Of a DNA stretch of 9,689 bases, positions 1 to 5,250 are shown piece after piece (the stretch's first letter is position 1; every line of letters begins with the position of its first letter). This DNA is from an uncultured Collinsella sp. (lineage in GTDB: Bacteria > Actinomycetota > Coriobacteriia > Coriobacteriales > Coriobacteriaceae): contig UQEO01000072.1 in NCBI GenBank assembly GCA_900540095.1, positions 1-9,689 of the forward strand, given 5' to 3'. The notes beneath the pieces were generated by a model. That model did not search any database, was not told the DNA's origin, and was given only the letters and a program-made list of their open reading frames with translations. The position numbers and the translations under genes are program-made.

Positions 1-87
1 CGGGTCAATCTGCAGCGCGGCCCGAACCCCGTGAGGGCCGGCGCCTTTAGACGCGTGCCGGAAATCCAAGGGTTATACCCTAAGAGC
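1..87 (+). other. 3' end of an unidentified upstream transcript
   Basis: No recognisable protein or RNA family could be assigned. One reading frame stays open from the window edge to a TAG at 48-50, and its short peptide matches nothing I know. The stretch is dense in possible hairpins: GGCCC (19-23) with GGGCC (35-39), CCGGC (38-42) with GCCGG (57-61), and AGGG (69-72) with CCCT (78-81). With the terminator that follows, this could be either a 3' untranslated region or the end of a structured RNA running in from the left. Too little is present to decide. Confidence 0.3.
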
Positions 88-113
88 AAACCACCCCTTT
101 TAGGGGTGGTTTT
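88..113 (+). terminator. Rho-independent terminator
   Basis: A perfect 10-bp stem, AAACCACCCC (88-97) with GGGGTGGTTT (103-112), encloses a 5-nt loop TTTTA, and the descending arm runs into a short T tract (110-113). It ends whatever is transcribed from the left. Because the ascending arm begins with A residues, it could also work weakly in the other direction. It insulates the transposase unit from upstream transcription. Confidence 0.85.
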
Positions 114-126
114 GATTTGCCCAAAA

Positions 127-159
127 GTAGCTAATTTGGGACGGGGCTTTTTTAGCTAC
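127..159 (+). repeat. GTAG palindromic repeat, copy R1
   Basis: The ends are GTAGCTAA (127-134) and TTAGCTAC (152-159), an 8-bp perfect inverted repeat around a core containing GGGACGGGGC and a run of six T. The 39 bases from 122 to 160 are identical to 9164-9202, about 9 kb away, so identity extends five bases (CAAAA) to the left and one to the right of the palindrome. It lies between the terminator and the transposase gene. The exact conservation suggests recent copying or active maintenance. Confidence 0.85.
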
Positions 160-245
160 CACCTACCGTTCGCCGAACAACGCGATTTGTCGCACCCAGT
201 ACGTTTTTTCTGCTCTGGCTCGGGTAACGTAATTCATATCTGTAG

Positions 246-252
246 AGGAGGG
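246..252 (+). promoter_or_regulatory. Ribosome binding site that decides the transposase start
   Basis: The purine stretch AGGAGGG ends only one base before the first ATG at 254, but its GGAGG core (247-251) lies eight bases before the second in-frame ATG at 260. The downstream start is therefore preferred. Confidence 0.7.
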
Positions 253-259
253 AATGCGT

Positions 260-1009
260 ATGACTCGGACTGCGCGAGAAATCTCTGAATATGGCTTTTA
301 CCATGTCGTTCAAAAGGGGTGTGGTGGTCAGCTGATATTTGAGGATGAGGATGATCGACTCTATTTGATTCGGCTGATTGCTTCGAAATGCCAGAAGTTC
401 AAAGTTGATGTCATCGCGTGGTGCCTTATGGATAACCATATTCATCTTCTGCTTGACGATGAGCATGCTCATCTGAGTGATTGCATGCATTCGATTACGA
501 CGGCGTATGCCATGTATTTCAATTCTAAGACAGGCAGAAAGGGTCCACTCTTCCAGGATCGATTTAAGAGCGTGCCGATTCTTGATGATGATCAGCTGCT
601 CAACTGCGTTCGTTACATTCACGATAACCCTGCGAAAGCCAGAATTGACACTGCTTCGTTCTATCGCTGGAGCAGCTTTAGCGAGTATATGGGCTATCCG
701 GGTATTTGTAAGACTGATTGCGTGCTCGAGTTGCTCGGGAATTCCCAGAGGTTTTTTGCATTTAGCACCTCGGGCGAGCCCAATGGCTATTGCTTCCGTT
801 ATGGCGCTCACGTGAGTGATGCTGACGCGCTTGAGTTTGCGCAGGCGTTGCTCAAACCTTACGAGCCTCACCATCTCAAAGCTCTGCCAAAGGGCGTGCG
901 TGATGACTGTATCCGCAAGCTCAAAAGCGAGGGCTTTTCGATCAAGCAGATCGTGCGCCTCACGGGCATCGGCCACTGCACGATTCAAAAAGTCAAAGTT
1001 GAAAAGTAG
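260..1009 (+). CDS. REP-associated tyrosine transposase (RAYT), Y1/IS200-like HUH endonuclease
   Basis: This 249-aa protein belongs to the Y1_Tnp (IS200/REP-associated) superfamily, which cleaves single-stranded DNA by HUH chemistry with one tyrosine nucleophile. The N-terminal Y1 domain shows the YHV opening (residues ~18-20), the metal-binding HUH motif in DNHIHLLL (His60, His62), the GPLFQDRF segment (~95-102), and RYIHDNP, whose Tyr119 is the likely catalytic residue by comparison with E. coli TnpA-REP. After YRWSSFSEY the protein continues with a ~100-residue C-terminal part ending in a helix-turn-helix-like segment (FSIKQIVRLTGIG, ~226-238), probably a second DNA contact. The start at 260 is chosen on ribosome-binding-site spacing; an ATG at 254 is the alternative. 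The gene has lower G+C than its neighbours, suggesting acquisition. Its TAG stop lies in a degenerate copy of the surrounding repeat. Nothing appears broken. Confidence 0.9.
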   Translation: MTRTAREISEYGFYHVVQKGCGGQLIFEDEDDRLYLIRLIASKCQKFKVDVIAWCLMDNHIHLLLDDEHAHLSDCMHSITTAYAMYFNSKTGRKGPLFQDRFKSVPILDDDQLLNCVRYIHDNPAKARIDTASFYRWSSFSEYMGYPGICKTDCVLELLGNSQRFFAFSTSGEPNGYCFRYGAHVSDADALEFAQALLKPYEPHHLKALPKGVRDDCIRKLKSEGFSIKQIVRLTGIGHCTIQKVKVEK

Positions 1010-1037
1010 CTCATTTCAGGCGGGGTAATTTTGCTAC
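1006..1037 (+). repeat. GTAG palindromic repeat, degenerate copy R2 overlapping the transposase stop
   Basis: The ends GTAGC (1006-1010) and GCTAC (1033-1037) are inverted. Between them CATTT, GGCGGGG and a T-rich tract keep the order of the intact copies (AATTT, GACGGGG, CTTTTTT), with about ten differences over 32 bases. The preceding AAAAG is also shared with copies R1 and R5. The T-A-G of its GTAG is the stop codon of the transposase gene. It is a decayed copy, so confidence is lower than for the others. Confidence 0.6.
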
Positions 1038-1058
1038 GGCCACCAAACCGGGCATCCG

Positions 1059-1095
1059 GGGTAGTCAATTTGGGACGGGGCTATTTTAGCTACCC
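1059..1095 (+). repeat. GTAG palindromic repeat, copy R3 (left arm of inverted pair)
   Basis: The 33-bp unit at 1061-1093 begins GTAGTCAA and ends TTAGCTAC. Its core matches R1 except for TC in place of CT near the left end and an A interrupting the T run (GGGGCTATTTT). With flanking G and C bases it is a perfect 37-bp inverted repeat of 1147-1183. It lies between the convergent transposase and dinB genes. Confidence 0.85.
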
Positions 1096-1146
1096 TTTGG
1101 CTGACGGTGAATGAATTAGGCCGAATGAATCTCAACCGATATATAG

Positions 1147-1183
1147 GGGTAGCTAAAATAGCCCCGTCCCAAATTGACTACCC
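1147..1183 (-). repeat. GTAG palindromic repeat, copy R4 (right arm of inverted pair)
   Basis: This is the exact reverse complement of 1059-1095 over 37 bases, with 51 bases between the arms (1096-1146). The transcript of either strand could fold into a 37-bp stem. The pair resembles the BIME doublets (two REPs in opposite orientation) that are the mobile form of REP elements. In the 51-bp spacer, GAATGAAT occurs twice (1109-1116 and 1123-1130). Confidence 0.85.
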
Positions 1184-1228
1184 ATGCCGTGTCGGACGGA
1201 AGGCAGCAACCCCCCCGTCCAAAAAAGA
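1184..1228. other. Short tail region of dinB with a GGACGG/CCGTCC inverted repeat
   Basis: GGACGG (1193-1198) and CCGTCC (1215-1220) form a 6-bp inverted repeat followed on the plus strand by six A. On the dinB strand this means a T run comes first and the hairpin after, so it is not a standard terminator. Termination of dinB and of the transposase gene is more likely helped by the long inverted pair at 1059-1183. Confidence 0.4.
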
Positions 1229-2443
1229 CTAGTTATTGAAGCGGGATTGGCGGCCGAAGGATAGGGCGGTGTCGCCGAATTTGTCTCGGACGGCGTCGAT
1301 GGCGACGGAGAGGTCGCGTCGGTCGCTGGATTGGGCCCCGCGGTCATCGACTTCGCAGAACAGGTCAGTCTGGATGCCGCCCTGATGGTCAAAGTCGCTC
1401 ATGCCGATGCCTGCTAAGCGCACGTGCATTCCTTCCTGCCAGATGTTGTCGAGCAGTTCGAGTGCAACCGCCACGAAGATGTTCTCATCGTCGGTCGGAT
1501 GAGGCAGCCGGCGCTGTGCCGAGCGACCGTTTCCATACGAATACTTGAGCTTGAGCGTCACCGTGGCGCCCGTTAGTCCCTGACGGCGCAGGCGGCGTCC
1601 CACTGACTCGCCCAGCAGCGCAATCGCCGCCTCAATATCCCCACGCTCAGTCAAATCTTTAGCAAAGGTGCGTTCATTGCTGACCGATTTGACCTCGCGC
1701 TCTTCATCGAGACTCGTGACTTCGGAGATTTCGAGTCCTTGCGCACGCTGGCGCATGCGTTCGCCGTTGACGCCAAAAATAGAGGCCAAGGTGGATTCCG
1801 GTGCACGTGATAGCTCGCCGAGGGTGTAGATGCGCATGCGGCGCAGTCGCTCCTCGGCCGAGCGCCCGATGCCGCTCATGGCAGATACCGGCAGCGCGGC
1901 CAAAAAGCGCTGCTCGGTTCCGGGGCGCACGATGGTCAGCCCAAACGGCTTATCCCGCTCGCTTGCGATTTTTGCGACCGTCTTGTTGCAGCCCACGCCA
2001 ATGGAGCACGTCACTCCCAGCGCTGCCACGCGGTCGCTTATACGCCGCGCAACCAGCAGCGGGTCTTCGGGCGCAAAGCGACCCGGTGTGATATCGATAA
2101 AGGCTTCGTCGATGGATACGCGCTCAACGCGCGGGGTCTCGTCGGCGAGAATCGTCATGACCTGCGCGCTCACCTCGCGGTAGCGATCAAAGTGCCCGTG
2201 CGTCCAAATGGCTTGCGGGCACAAGCGCCGCGCCTCGGCTGAGGGCATGGCGGAGTGCACGCCAAAGCGACGTGCCTCATACGAACACGTGGACACGACG
2301 CCACGCGAATCGGCGTCTCCGCCCACGATGAGCGGCTTTCCGCGCCATTCGGGATGATCGAGCATCTCCACGCTCGCAAAAAACGCATCAAGGTCCATCA
2401 GACCCACCGCCGGACCCGTCCAGGGAGGCGGCGTGACGCCCAT
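1229..2443 (-). CDS. dinB: DNA polymerase IV (Y-family translesion polymerase)
   Basis: DinB is a low-fidelity polymerase that bypasses damaged bases and is classically induced in the SOS response. From the preferred start the protein has 404 aa, within the family range. The palm motif MDLDAFFASVE carries metal ligand Asp17 and Asp19, with Phe22 at the steric-gate position. SIDEAFID holds the other catalytic pair, Asp112 and Glu113. CSIGVGCNKTVAKIAS (~146-161) and the helix-hairpin-helix segment MSGIGRS follow, then the little-finger domain. QTDLF (358-362) is a textbook sliding-clamp binding motif. I prefer the ATG at 2443, which follows GAGGAT; an ATG at 2482 would add 13 residues but has no ribosome binding site and coincides with the predicted transcription start. 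The gene is convergent with the transposase and divergent from rpsP. Confidence 0.95.
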   Translation of the reverse strand: MGVTPPPWTGPAVGLMDLDAFFASVEMLDHPEWRGKPLIVGGDADSRGVVSTCSYEARRFGVHSAMPSAEARRLCPQAIWTHGHFDRYREVSAQVMTILADETPRVERVSIDEAFIDITPGRFAPEDPLLVARRISDRVAALGVTCSIGVGCNKTVAKIASERDKPFGLTIVRPGTEQRFLAALPVSAMSGIGRSAEERLRRMRIYTLGELSRAPESTLASIFGVNGERMRQRAQGLEISEVTSLDEEREVKSVSNERTFAKDLTERGDIEAAIALLGESVGRRLRRQGLTGATVTLKLKYSYGNGRSAQRRLPHPTDDENIFVAVALELLDNIWQEGMHVRLAGIGMSDFDHQGGIQTDLFCEVDDRGAQSSDRRDLSVAIDAVRDKFGDTALSFGRQSRFNN

Positions 2444-2457
2444 GGCATCCTCATAAC

Positions 2458-2471
2458 CGTATGTATGTTCG
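2458..2471 (-). promoter_or_regulatory. Candidate LexA (SOS) operator in the dinB leader
   Basis: The 14-mer CGTATGTATGTTCG resembles the Gram-positive SOS box CGAAC-N4-GTTCG. The right half ATGTTCG is exact, while the left half (CGTAT) deviates at two positions. It lies between the predicted -10 element and the preferred start, where a repressor would block transcription. The match is imperfect, so this is a hypothesis. Confidence 0.35.
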
Positions 2472-2488
2472 CGTCTTTCCATGTCATG

Positions 2489-2494
2489 AGTATA
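2489..2494 (-). promoter_or_regulatory. dinB -10 promoter element
   Basis: On the minus strand TATACT lies six bases before the ATG at 2482, placing transcription start at about that ATG. This leaves a ~40-nt leader before the start at 2443. No good -35 hexamer is seen at 17 bp spacing, so the promoter is probably weak or activated. Confidence 0.45.
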
Positions 2495-2526
2495 CCGCGC
2501 AGCTCATGTGGGGTGCGTGTATGTGC

Positions 2527-2554
2527 TTGCAAATCCCGAATTCTTGTCTAAGAT
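2527..2554 (+). promoter_or_regulatory. Candidate distal promoter of the rpsP operon
   Basis: TTGCAA (2527-2532) and TAAGAT (2549-2554) are separated by 16 bp. Both resemble housekeeping sigma-factor hexamers. It would give a leader of about 120 nt before rpsP. Confidence 0.4.
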
Positions 2555-2598
2555 ATGGATTTGCCCTCGACTACACCGAAGAAGTTGGTCTCACGGAC

Positions 2599-2627
2599 TT
2601 CACCTGCCCGCGTCGATGGCGTATTAT
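2599..2627 (+). promoter_or_regulatory. Candidate proximal promoter of the rpsP operon
   Basis: TTCACC (2599-2604) and TATTAT (2622-2627) are separated by 17 bp, placing the transcription start near 2634, about 50 nt before rpsP. The leader contains a small hairpin GCAGC-CTAAA-GCTGC (2650-2664) just ahead of the ribosome binding site GGAGGAG (2671-2677). Confidence 0.5.
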
Positions 2628-2683
2628 GTTCAACTGTTTGTTTGTAGTTGCAGCCTAAAGCTGCTTGGTTGGAGGAGTTTCCT

Positions 2684-3025
2684 TTGGCAGTCAAGATTCG
2701 CCTTGCTCGTCACGGCGCTAAGAAGCGTCCGTACTACCGTGTCGTCGTCGCCGATTCCCGCGCCCCGCGTGACGGTCGTATCATCGAGGAGGTTGGCCGC
2801 TACAACCCGATGACCGCCCCCAAGACCATCAACCTTGACCTCGAGAAGATCGCCGACTGGCAGTCCAAGGGCGCTCAGCTCACCGACGCCGTCGCCGCTC
2901 TGGTCAAGGCCGCCAACGAGGGCGAGAAGACCGAGACCGTCGTCAAGAAGTCCAAGAAGCAGCTCGCCAAAGAGGCCGAGGCCGCTAAGGCTGCCGCTGA
3001 GGCCGCTGAGGGCGCCGAGGAGTAA
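2684..3025 (+). CDS. rpsP: 30S ribosomal protein S16
   Basis: S16 is a primary assembly protein of the 30S subunit that binds 16S rRNA. The 113-aa product opens with the family signature MAVKIRLARHGAKKRPYYR and continues with VVADSRAPRDGR and the conserved EEVGRYNP. After about residue 75 comes a low-complexity Lys/Ala/Glu tail, an extension commonly seen in actinobacterial S16; the core alone is ~80 aa. The start is TTG: GGAGGAG (2671-2677) lies six bases upstream and the next codons give the expected AVKIR. It is the first gene of the cluster, and khpA begins three bases after its stop, so translation is probably coupled. Confidence 0.96.
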   Translation: MAVKIRLARHGAKKRPYYRVVVADSRAPRDGRIIEEVGRYNPMTAPKTINLDLEKIADWQSKGAQLTDAVAALVKAANEGEKTETVVKKSKKQLAKEAEAAKAAAEAAEGAEE

Positions 3026-3028
3026 ATC

Positions 3029-3313
3029 GTGCCTGAGGTTGACGCTGCACAGCTCGAGGGTGAGGCAATGCTCTCAGATCGCATCGCCGATCTCGTCGAA
3101 TATCTCGTTGTTCAGATCGTCGACGACCCGGATTCCGTGAGCCTTGAGGTCATCGATGGTGATGACGCCTCTACGATTGAGGTTTCGGTCGCCGAGGATG
3201 ACGTCGCTAAGGTCATCGGCCGTCGTGGCCGTACCATCAAGGCCATTCGCACGCTCGCCCGTGCACTGGCTGCTCGCCTCGACACTGCTGTCGAGGTAGA
3301 GGTTCTGGGCTAG
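3029..3313 (+). CDS. khpA: KH-domain RNA-binding protein KhpA
   Basis: KhpA is a small single-KH-domain RNA chaperone that in Firmicutes acts with KhpB. Here it sits in its usual place between rpsP and rimM. The 94-aa product has the KH signature VIGRRGRTIKAIRTLARAL with the RNA-gripping GXXG loop GRRG at residues 64-67, preceded by the acidic strand region typical of the family (LVEYLVVQIVDDPDSV). The GTG at 3029 has GAGGAG six bases upstream, inside the end of rpsP. An alternative ATG at 3068, with GAGGG seven bases upstream, would give the more usual ~80 aa beginning MLSDRIADLVEYLV. Both starts are plausible. The rimM start lies four bases past the stop. Confidence 0.9.
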   Translation: MPEVDAAQLEGEAMLSDRIADLVEYLVVQIVDDPDSVSLEVIDGDDASTIEVSVAEDDVAKVIGRRGRTIKAIRTLARALAARLDTAVEVEVLG

Positions 3314-3326
3314 GACCTTGAGGTCC
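3313..3326 (+). promoter_or_regulatory. Hairpin presenting the rimM TTG start codon in its loop
   Basis: GGACC (3313-3317) pairs with GGTCC (3322-3326), leaving the loop TTGA (3318-3321), whose first three bases are the rimM start codon. The last base of the khpA stop codon (TAG, 3311-3313) is the first base of the stem. There is no strong ribosome binding site, only AGGA inside the junction. Ribosomes finishing khpA would melt this stem, which fits translational coupling. Confidence 0.4.
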
Positions 3327-3839
3327 CAGTACAAAAACATCGCCCGTGTGGTCAAGCCGCACGGAAGGAAGGGGGAGGTCCTCGCGCAGCCGCTGCGGGG
3401 GCTTCCTTCTGTATTAGAGCCGGGCATGCGCGTCGCCCTGACGCCGCCGGCGCTCAAGCGCGACCGCTTTTGCACGGTCGTGTCCGTCACTGATACGGGC
3501 GATGGCGATCTGGTCTCGTTTGAGGGCATTGACGACTTGACGGCCGCCGAGGGTATCACGGGATGCTACGTGCTGGCAAATCGTGAAGACTTTGAGCTCG
3601 ATTCGCTCGACGCTGCCTATACCGACCTGATGGGTCGCGAGGTGGTCGACGAGCGCTTCGGTTCGCTCGGCACGATTGTCGAGATCATGTCGACGCCCGC
3701 TAACGATGTTTGGGTTGTCGAGGGTGATCGGTACGGCGAGGTACTGATTCCCGTGATCGAGCAGGTTGTGCTCGATCTTCCCGACACAGGAACAATTTCC
3801 GTCCATGTTATGGACGGCCTGATCGATATGGACAAGTAG
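3318..3839 (+). CDS. rimM: Ribosome maturation factor RimM
   Basis: RimM assists assembly of the 30S head region and binds S19. The 173-aa length is normal. The N-terminal beta-barrel domain carries the hallmark VVKPHGRKGEV (residues 11-21). The C-terminal PRC-barrel runs from about 97, with GREVVDERFGSLGTIVEI, then EVLIPVIEQVVLDLP and the terminal MDGLIDMDK. The TTG start at 3318 is supported by the expected ~10 residues before the PHG motif and by tight linkage to khpA, though no strong ribosome binding site precedes it. trmD follows after 10 bases, with its ribosome binding site GAGGA just after the rimM stop. Confidence 0.95.
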   Translation: MRSQYKNIARVVKPHGRKGEVLAQPLRGLPSVLEPGMRVALTPPALKRDRFCTVVSVTDTGDGDLVSFEGIDDLTAAEGITGCYVLANREDFELDSLDAAYTDLMGREVVDERFGSLGTIVEIMSTPANDVWVVEGDRYGEVLIPVIEQVVLDLPDTGTISVHVMDGLIDMDK

Positions 3840-3849
3840 GGAGGACAAC

Positions 3850-4596
3850 ATGCTGATTGAGAGCCTTTCGGTCTTTCCCGAGATGTTTGAGCCCGTCATG
3901 TCCACATCGATTTTGGGCCGCGCCCGCAAGGCCGGCCTTTTTGATTTTAAGGCGTATAACCTGCGCGACTGGACGCACGACCGCCATCGTACCGTCGATG
4001 ACGAGCCGTACGGCGGCGGGCAGGGCATGCTCATGAAGGTCGAGCCTATCGCAGAGGCCATCGAGGCCATTAGCGCAGAGGGTCCTAAGCCGACGGTGGT
4101 GTTCTTTACCCCCTGTGGCGAGCCTTTTACGCAGCATGTGGCCGAGCGTCTGCTCAAAAGCGAGCGCCTGCTGTTTGTGTGCAGCCGATACGAGGGTGTC
4201 GACGAGCGCGCATATGCGTATGCCGATGAGCGTCTGTCGATCGGCGACTATGTGCTCACGGGCGGCGAGCTCCCCGCCATGGTCGTGGCCGATGCTGTTG
4301 TTCGCCTCATCCCCGGCGCTCTGGGAGATGAGATGAGCAACGTCGACGAGTCCTTCTCGACCGCCGAGGACGGAGGACTGCTCGAGTACGCGCAGTACAC
4401 CCGCCCCGCCGAGTTCAACGGCGAGGGCGGGCCGCCGGGGCTTGTGAGCGGCGATCACGCCAAGGTCGATGCCTGGCGTCGCAAGAACGCCATCGAGCGC
4501 ACCTGCCGCTGGCGTCCCGATCTGATCGAGACGGCACGGCTTACGCCCGAGGAGCGTGCATACGCGCAGGATTTGCTTTCTGGAAGAGGTGAATAA
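3850..4596 (+). CDS. trmD: tRNA (guanine37-N1)-methyltransferase
   Basis: TrmD is a SPOUT-class enzyme that uses S-adenosylmethionine to methylate G37 next to the anticodon, preventing frameshifts. The 248-aa product has the substrate motif DDEPYGGGQGMLM (50-62), the trefoil-knot cofactor segments CSRYEGVDER (111-120) and SIGDYVLTGGELPAM (130-144), and the YTRP box (183-186). At the position of the catalytic Asp of the well-studied enzymes (EDSF in E. coli and H. influenzae) this protein reads DESF, so Glu167 replaces Asp with Asp166 just before it. The following FSTAEDGGLLEY loop is a few residues longer than in E. coli. The usual rplS neighbour is absent: the stop is followed after one base by lepB. 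Confidence 0.96.
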   Translation: MLIESLSVFPEMFEPVMSTSILGRARKAGLFDFKAYNLRDWTHDRHRTVDDEPYGGGQGMLMKVEPIAEAIEAISAEGPKPTVVFFTPCGEPFTQHVAERLLKSERLLFVCSRYEGVDERAYAYADERLSIGDYVLTGGELPAMVVADAVVRLIPGALGDEMSNVDESFSTAEDGGLLEYAQYTRPAEFNGEGGPPGLVSGDHAKVDAWRRKNAIERTCRWRPDLIETARLTPEERAYAQDLLSGRGE

Positions 4597-4597
4597 C

Positions 4598-5191
4598 ATG
4601 GAGGACAATAAAGGCCGCCAACGAGTTCATCTTGAACATGATTTTGGCGAGAGGTCCGTTTTCACTTTGCGTGGCGCCTTGGAATGGGTTTTGGTCATTC
4701 TAATCGCGCTCGCCGCCACCTTCTTGATTCGCTCGTTTGTGATTGAACCCTTTGTGGTGCCCACCGGCTCCATGGAGCATACGATTGAAGAACACGATCA
4801 GATCTTGGCGCAGAAGGTGACGCTTGAGCTCGGTATGCCCGTTAGGCAGGGCGATATTGTGGTGTTCCACAACCCCGATAAGACTACTGGGCATGACTTG
4901 CTTGTGAAGCGCGTGATAGCAACTGCGGGCCAGACCGTTGACTTGCAAGATGGCAAGGTGGTTGTCGACGGACAAGTGCTCGATGAGGGCTATACAGCTG
5001 GTATGAGCTGGCCCTTGTCCGAGAACATTACCTTTCCTTACACCGTTCCAGATGATTGCGTGTGGATGATGGGTGACAATCGTGAGAACTCCGCTGATTC
5101 CCGTATATTTGGTCCGGTCAAAAGCTCGGATCTGGTTGCCGTGGCACTCGTTCGCTACTGGCCGCTCAACCGCATCGGCGCTATCGACTAA
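4598..5191 (+). CDS. lepB: Signal peptidase I
   Basis: The enzyme removes signal peptides from Sec/Tat-exported proteins at the outer face of the membrane. The 197-aa protein has a short cytoplasmic N-terminus, a single membrane segment (about 28-46, WVLVILIALAATFLIRSF) and the S26 protease domain. Box B PTGSMEHTI carries the catalytic Ser58, LLVKRVIATAGQTV carries the general base Lys104, and GDNRENSADSR (159-169) is box E. The size and single anchor resemble SipS-type peptidases of Gram-positives. The ATG at 4598 lies one base after the trmD stop with AGAGGTGA just upstream, so coupling is likely. Codon use is a little less G+C-biased than in glyQS. Confidence 0.94.
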   Translation: MEDNKGRQRVHLEHDFGERSVFTLRGALEWVLVILIALAATFLIRSFVIEPFVVPTGSMEHTIEEHDQILAQKVTLELGMPVRQGDIVVFHNPDKTTGHDLLVKRVIATAGQTVDLQDGKVVVDGQVLDEGYTAGMSWPLSENITFPYTVPDDCVWMMGDNRENSADSRIFGPVKSSDLVAVALVRYWPLNRIGAID

Positions 5192-5250
5192 AAACCGCTA
5201 TAGTACAGTACCTAACCGTGTAATCGTTTCGACGAGGGGATATTAGAGGC
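5192..5250 (+). promoter_or_regulatory. lepB-glyQ spacer with a possible weak promoter, no T-box
   Basis: The 59-bp gap contains TATAGT (5199-5204), a fair -10 element without a convincing -35 hexamer, and GAGGGGA (5234-5240) ten bases before the glyQ ATG as the probable ribosome binding site. There is no room for a T-box leader and no T-box-like sequence, so glyQS here is not controlled by the mechanism common in Firmicutes. Confidence 0.35.

Larger units (their letters stand above)
127..1183 (+). mobile_element. REP/RAYT unit (REPtron-like): transposase with flanking GTAG palindromes
   Basis: One HUH transposase gene is bracketed by members of a single ~33-bp palindrome family: one copy 100 bp upstream of the start (127-159), a degenerate copy across the stop codon (1006-1037), and an inverted pair downstream (1061-1093 and 1149-1181). 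All the better copies begin with GTAG on at least one strand. GTAG is the tetranucleotide known to mark REP elements recognised by REP-associated tyrosine transposases. The grouping into one unit is inference. No terminal inverted repeats or target duplications of a classical insertion sequence are visible, as expected for this family. Confidence 0.6.

Noticed and set aside
152..988. 278-codon open frame on the minus strand opposite the transposase gene
   Set aside because: The plus frame has a good ribosome binding site and all HUH transposase motifs. The minus frame shows no recognisable family.
127..1183. CRISPR-like array of spaced repeats
   Set aside because: Only a few copies, in both orientations and at irregular distances, with no Cas genes. 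The palindromic GTAG ends and linked transposase fit REP elements instead.
1186..1212. Stretch GGACGGAAGGCAGCAA resembling the conserved tip of bacterial SRP RNA (CCGGAAGG...AGCAGCC)
   Set aside because: The tetraloop would be closed by an A-G mismatch, the asymmetric-loop bases differ, and no flanking helix pairs the two sides. It is more simply part of a GGACGG/CCGTCC inverted repeat.
1215..1235. T run after the dinB stop (minus strand) as an intrinsic terminator
   Set aside because: On that strand the T run comes before the hairpin, the wrong order for a Rho-independent terminator.
5192..5250. T-box riboswitch before glyQS
   Set aside because: The 59-bp gap cannot hold one, and no T-box consensus or terminator is present.
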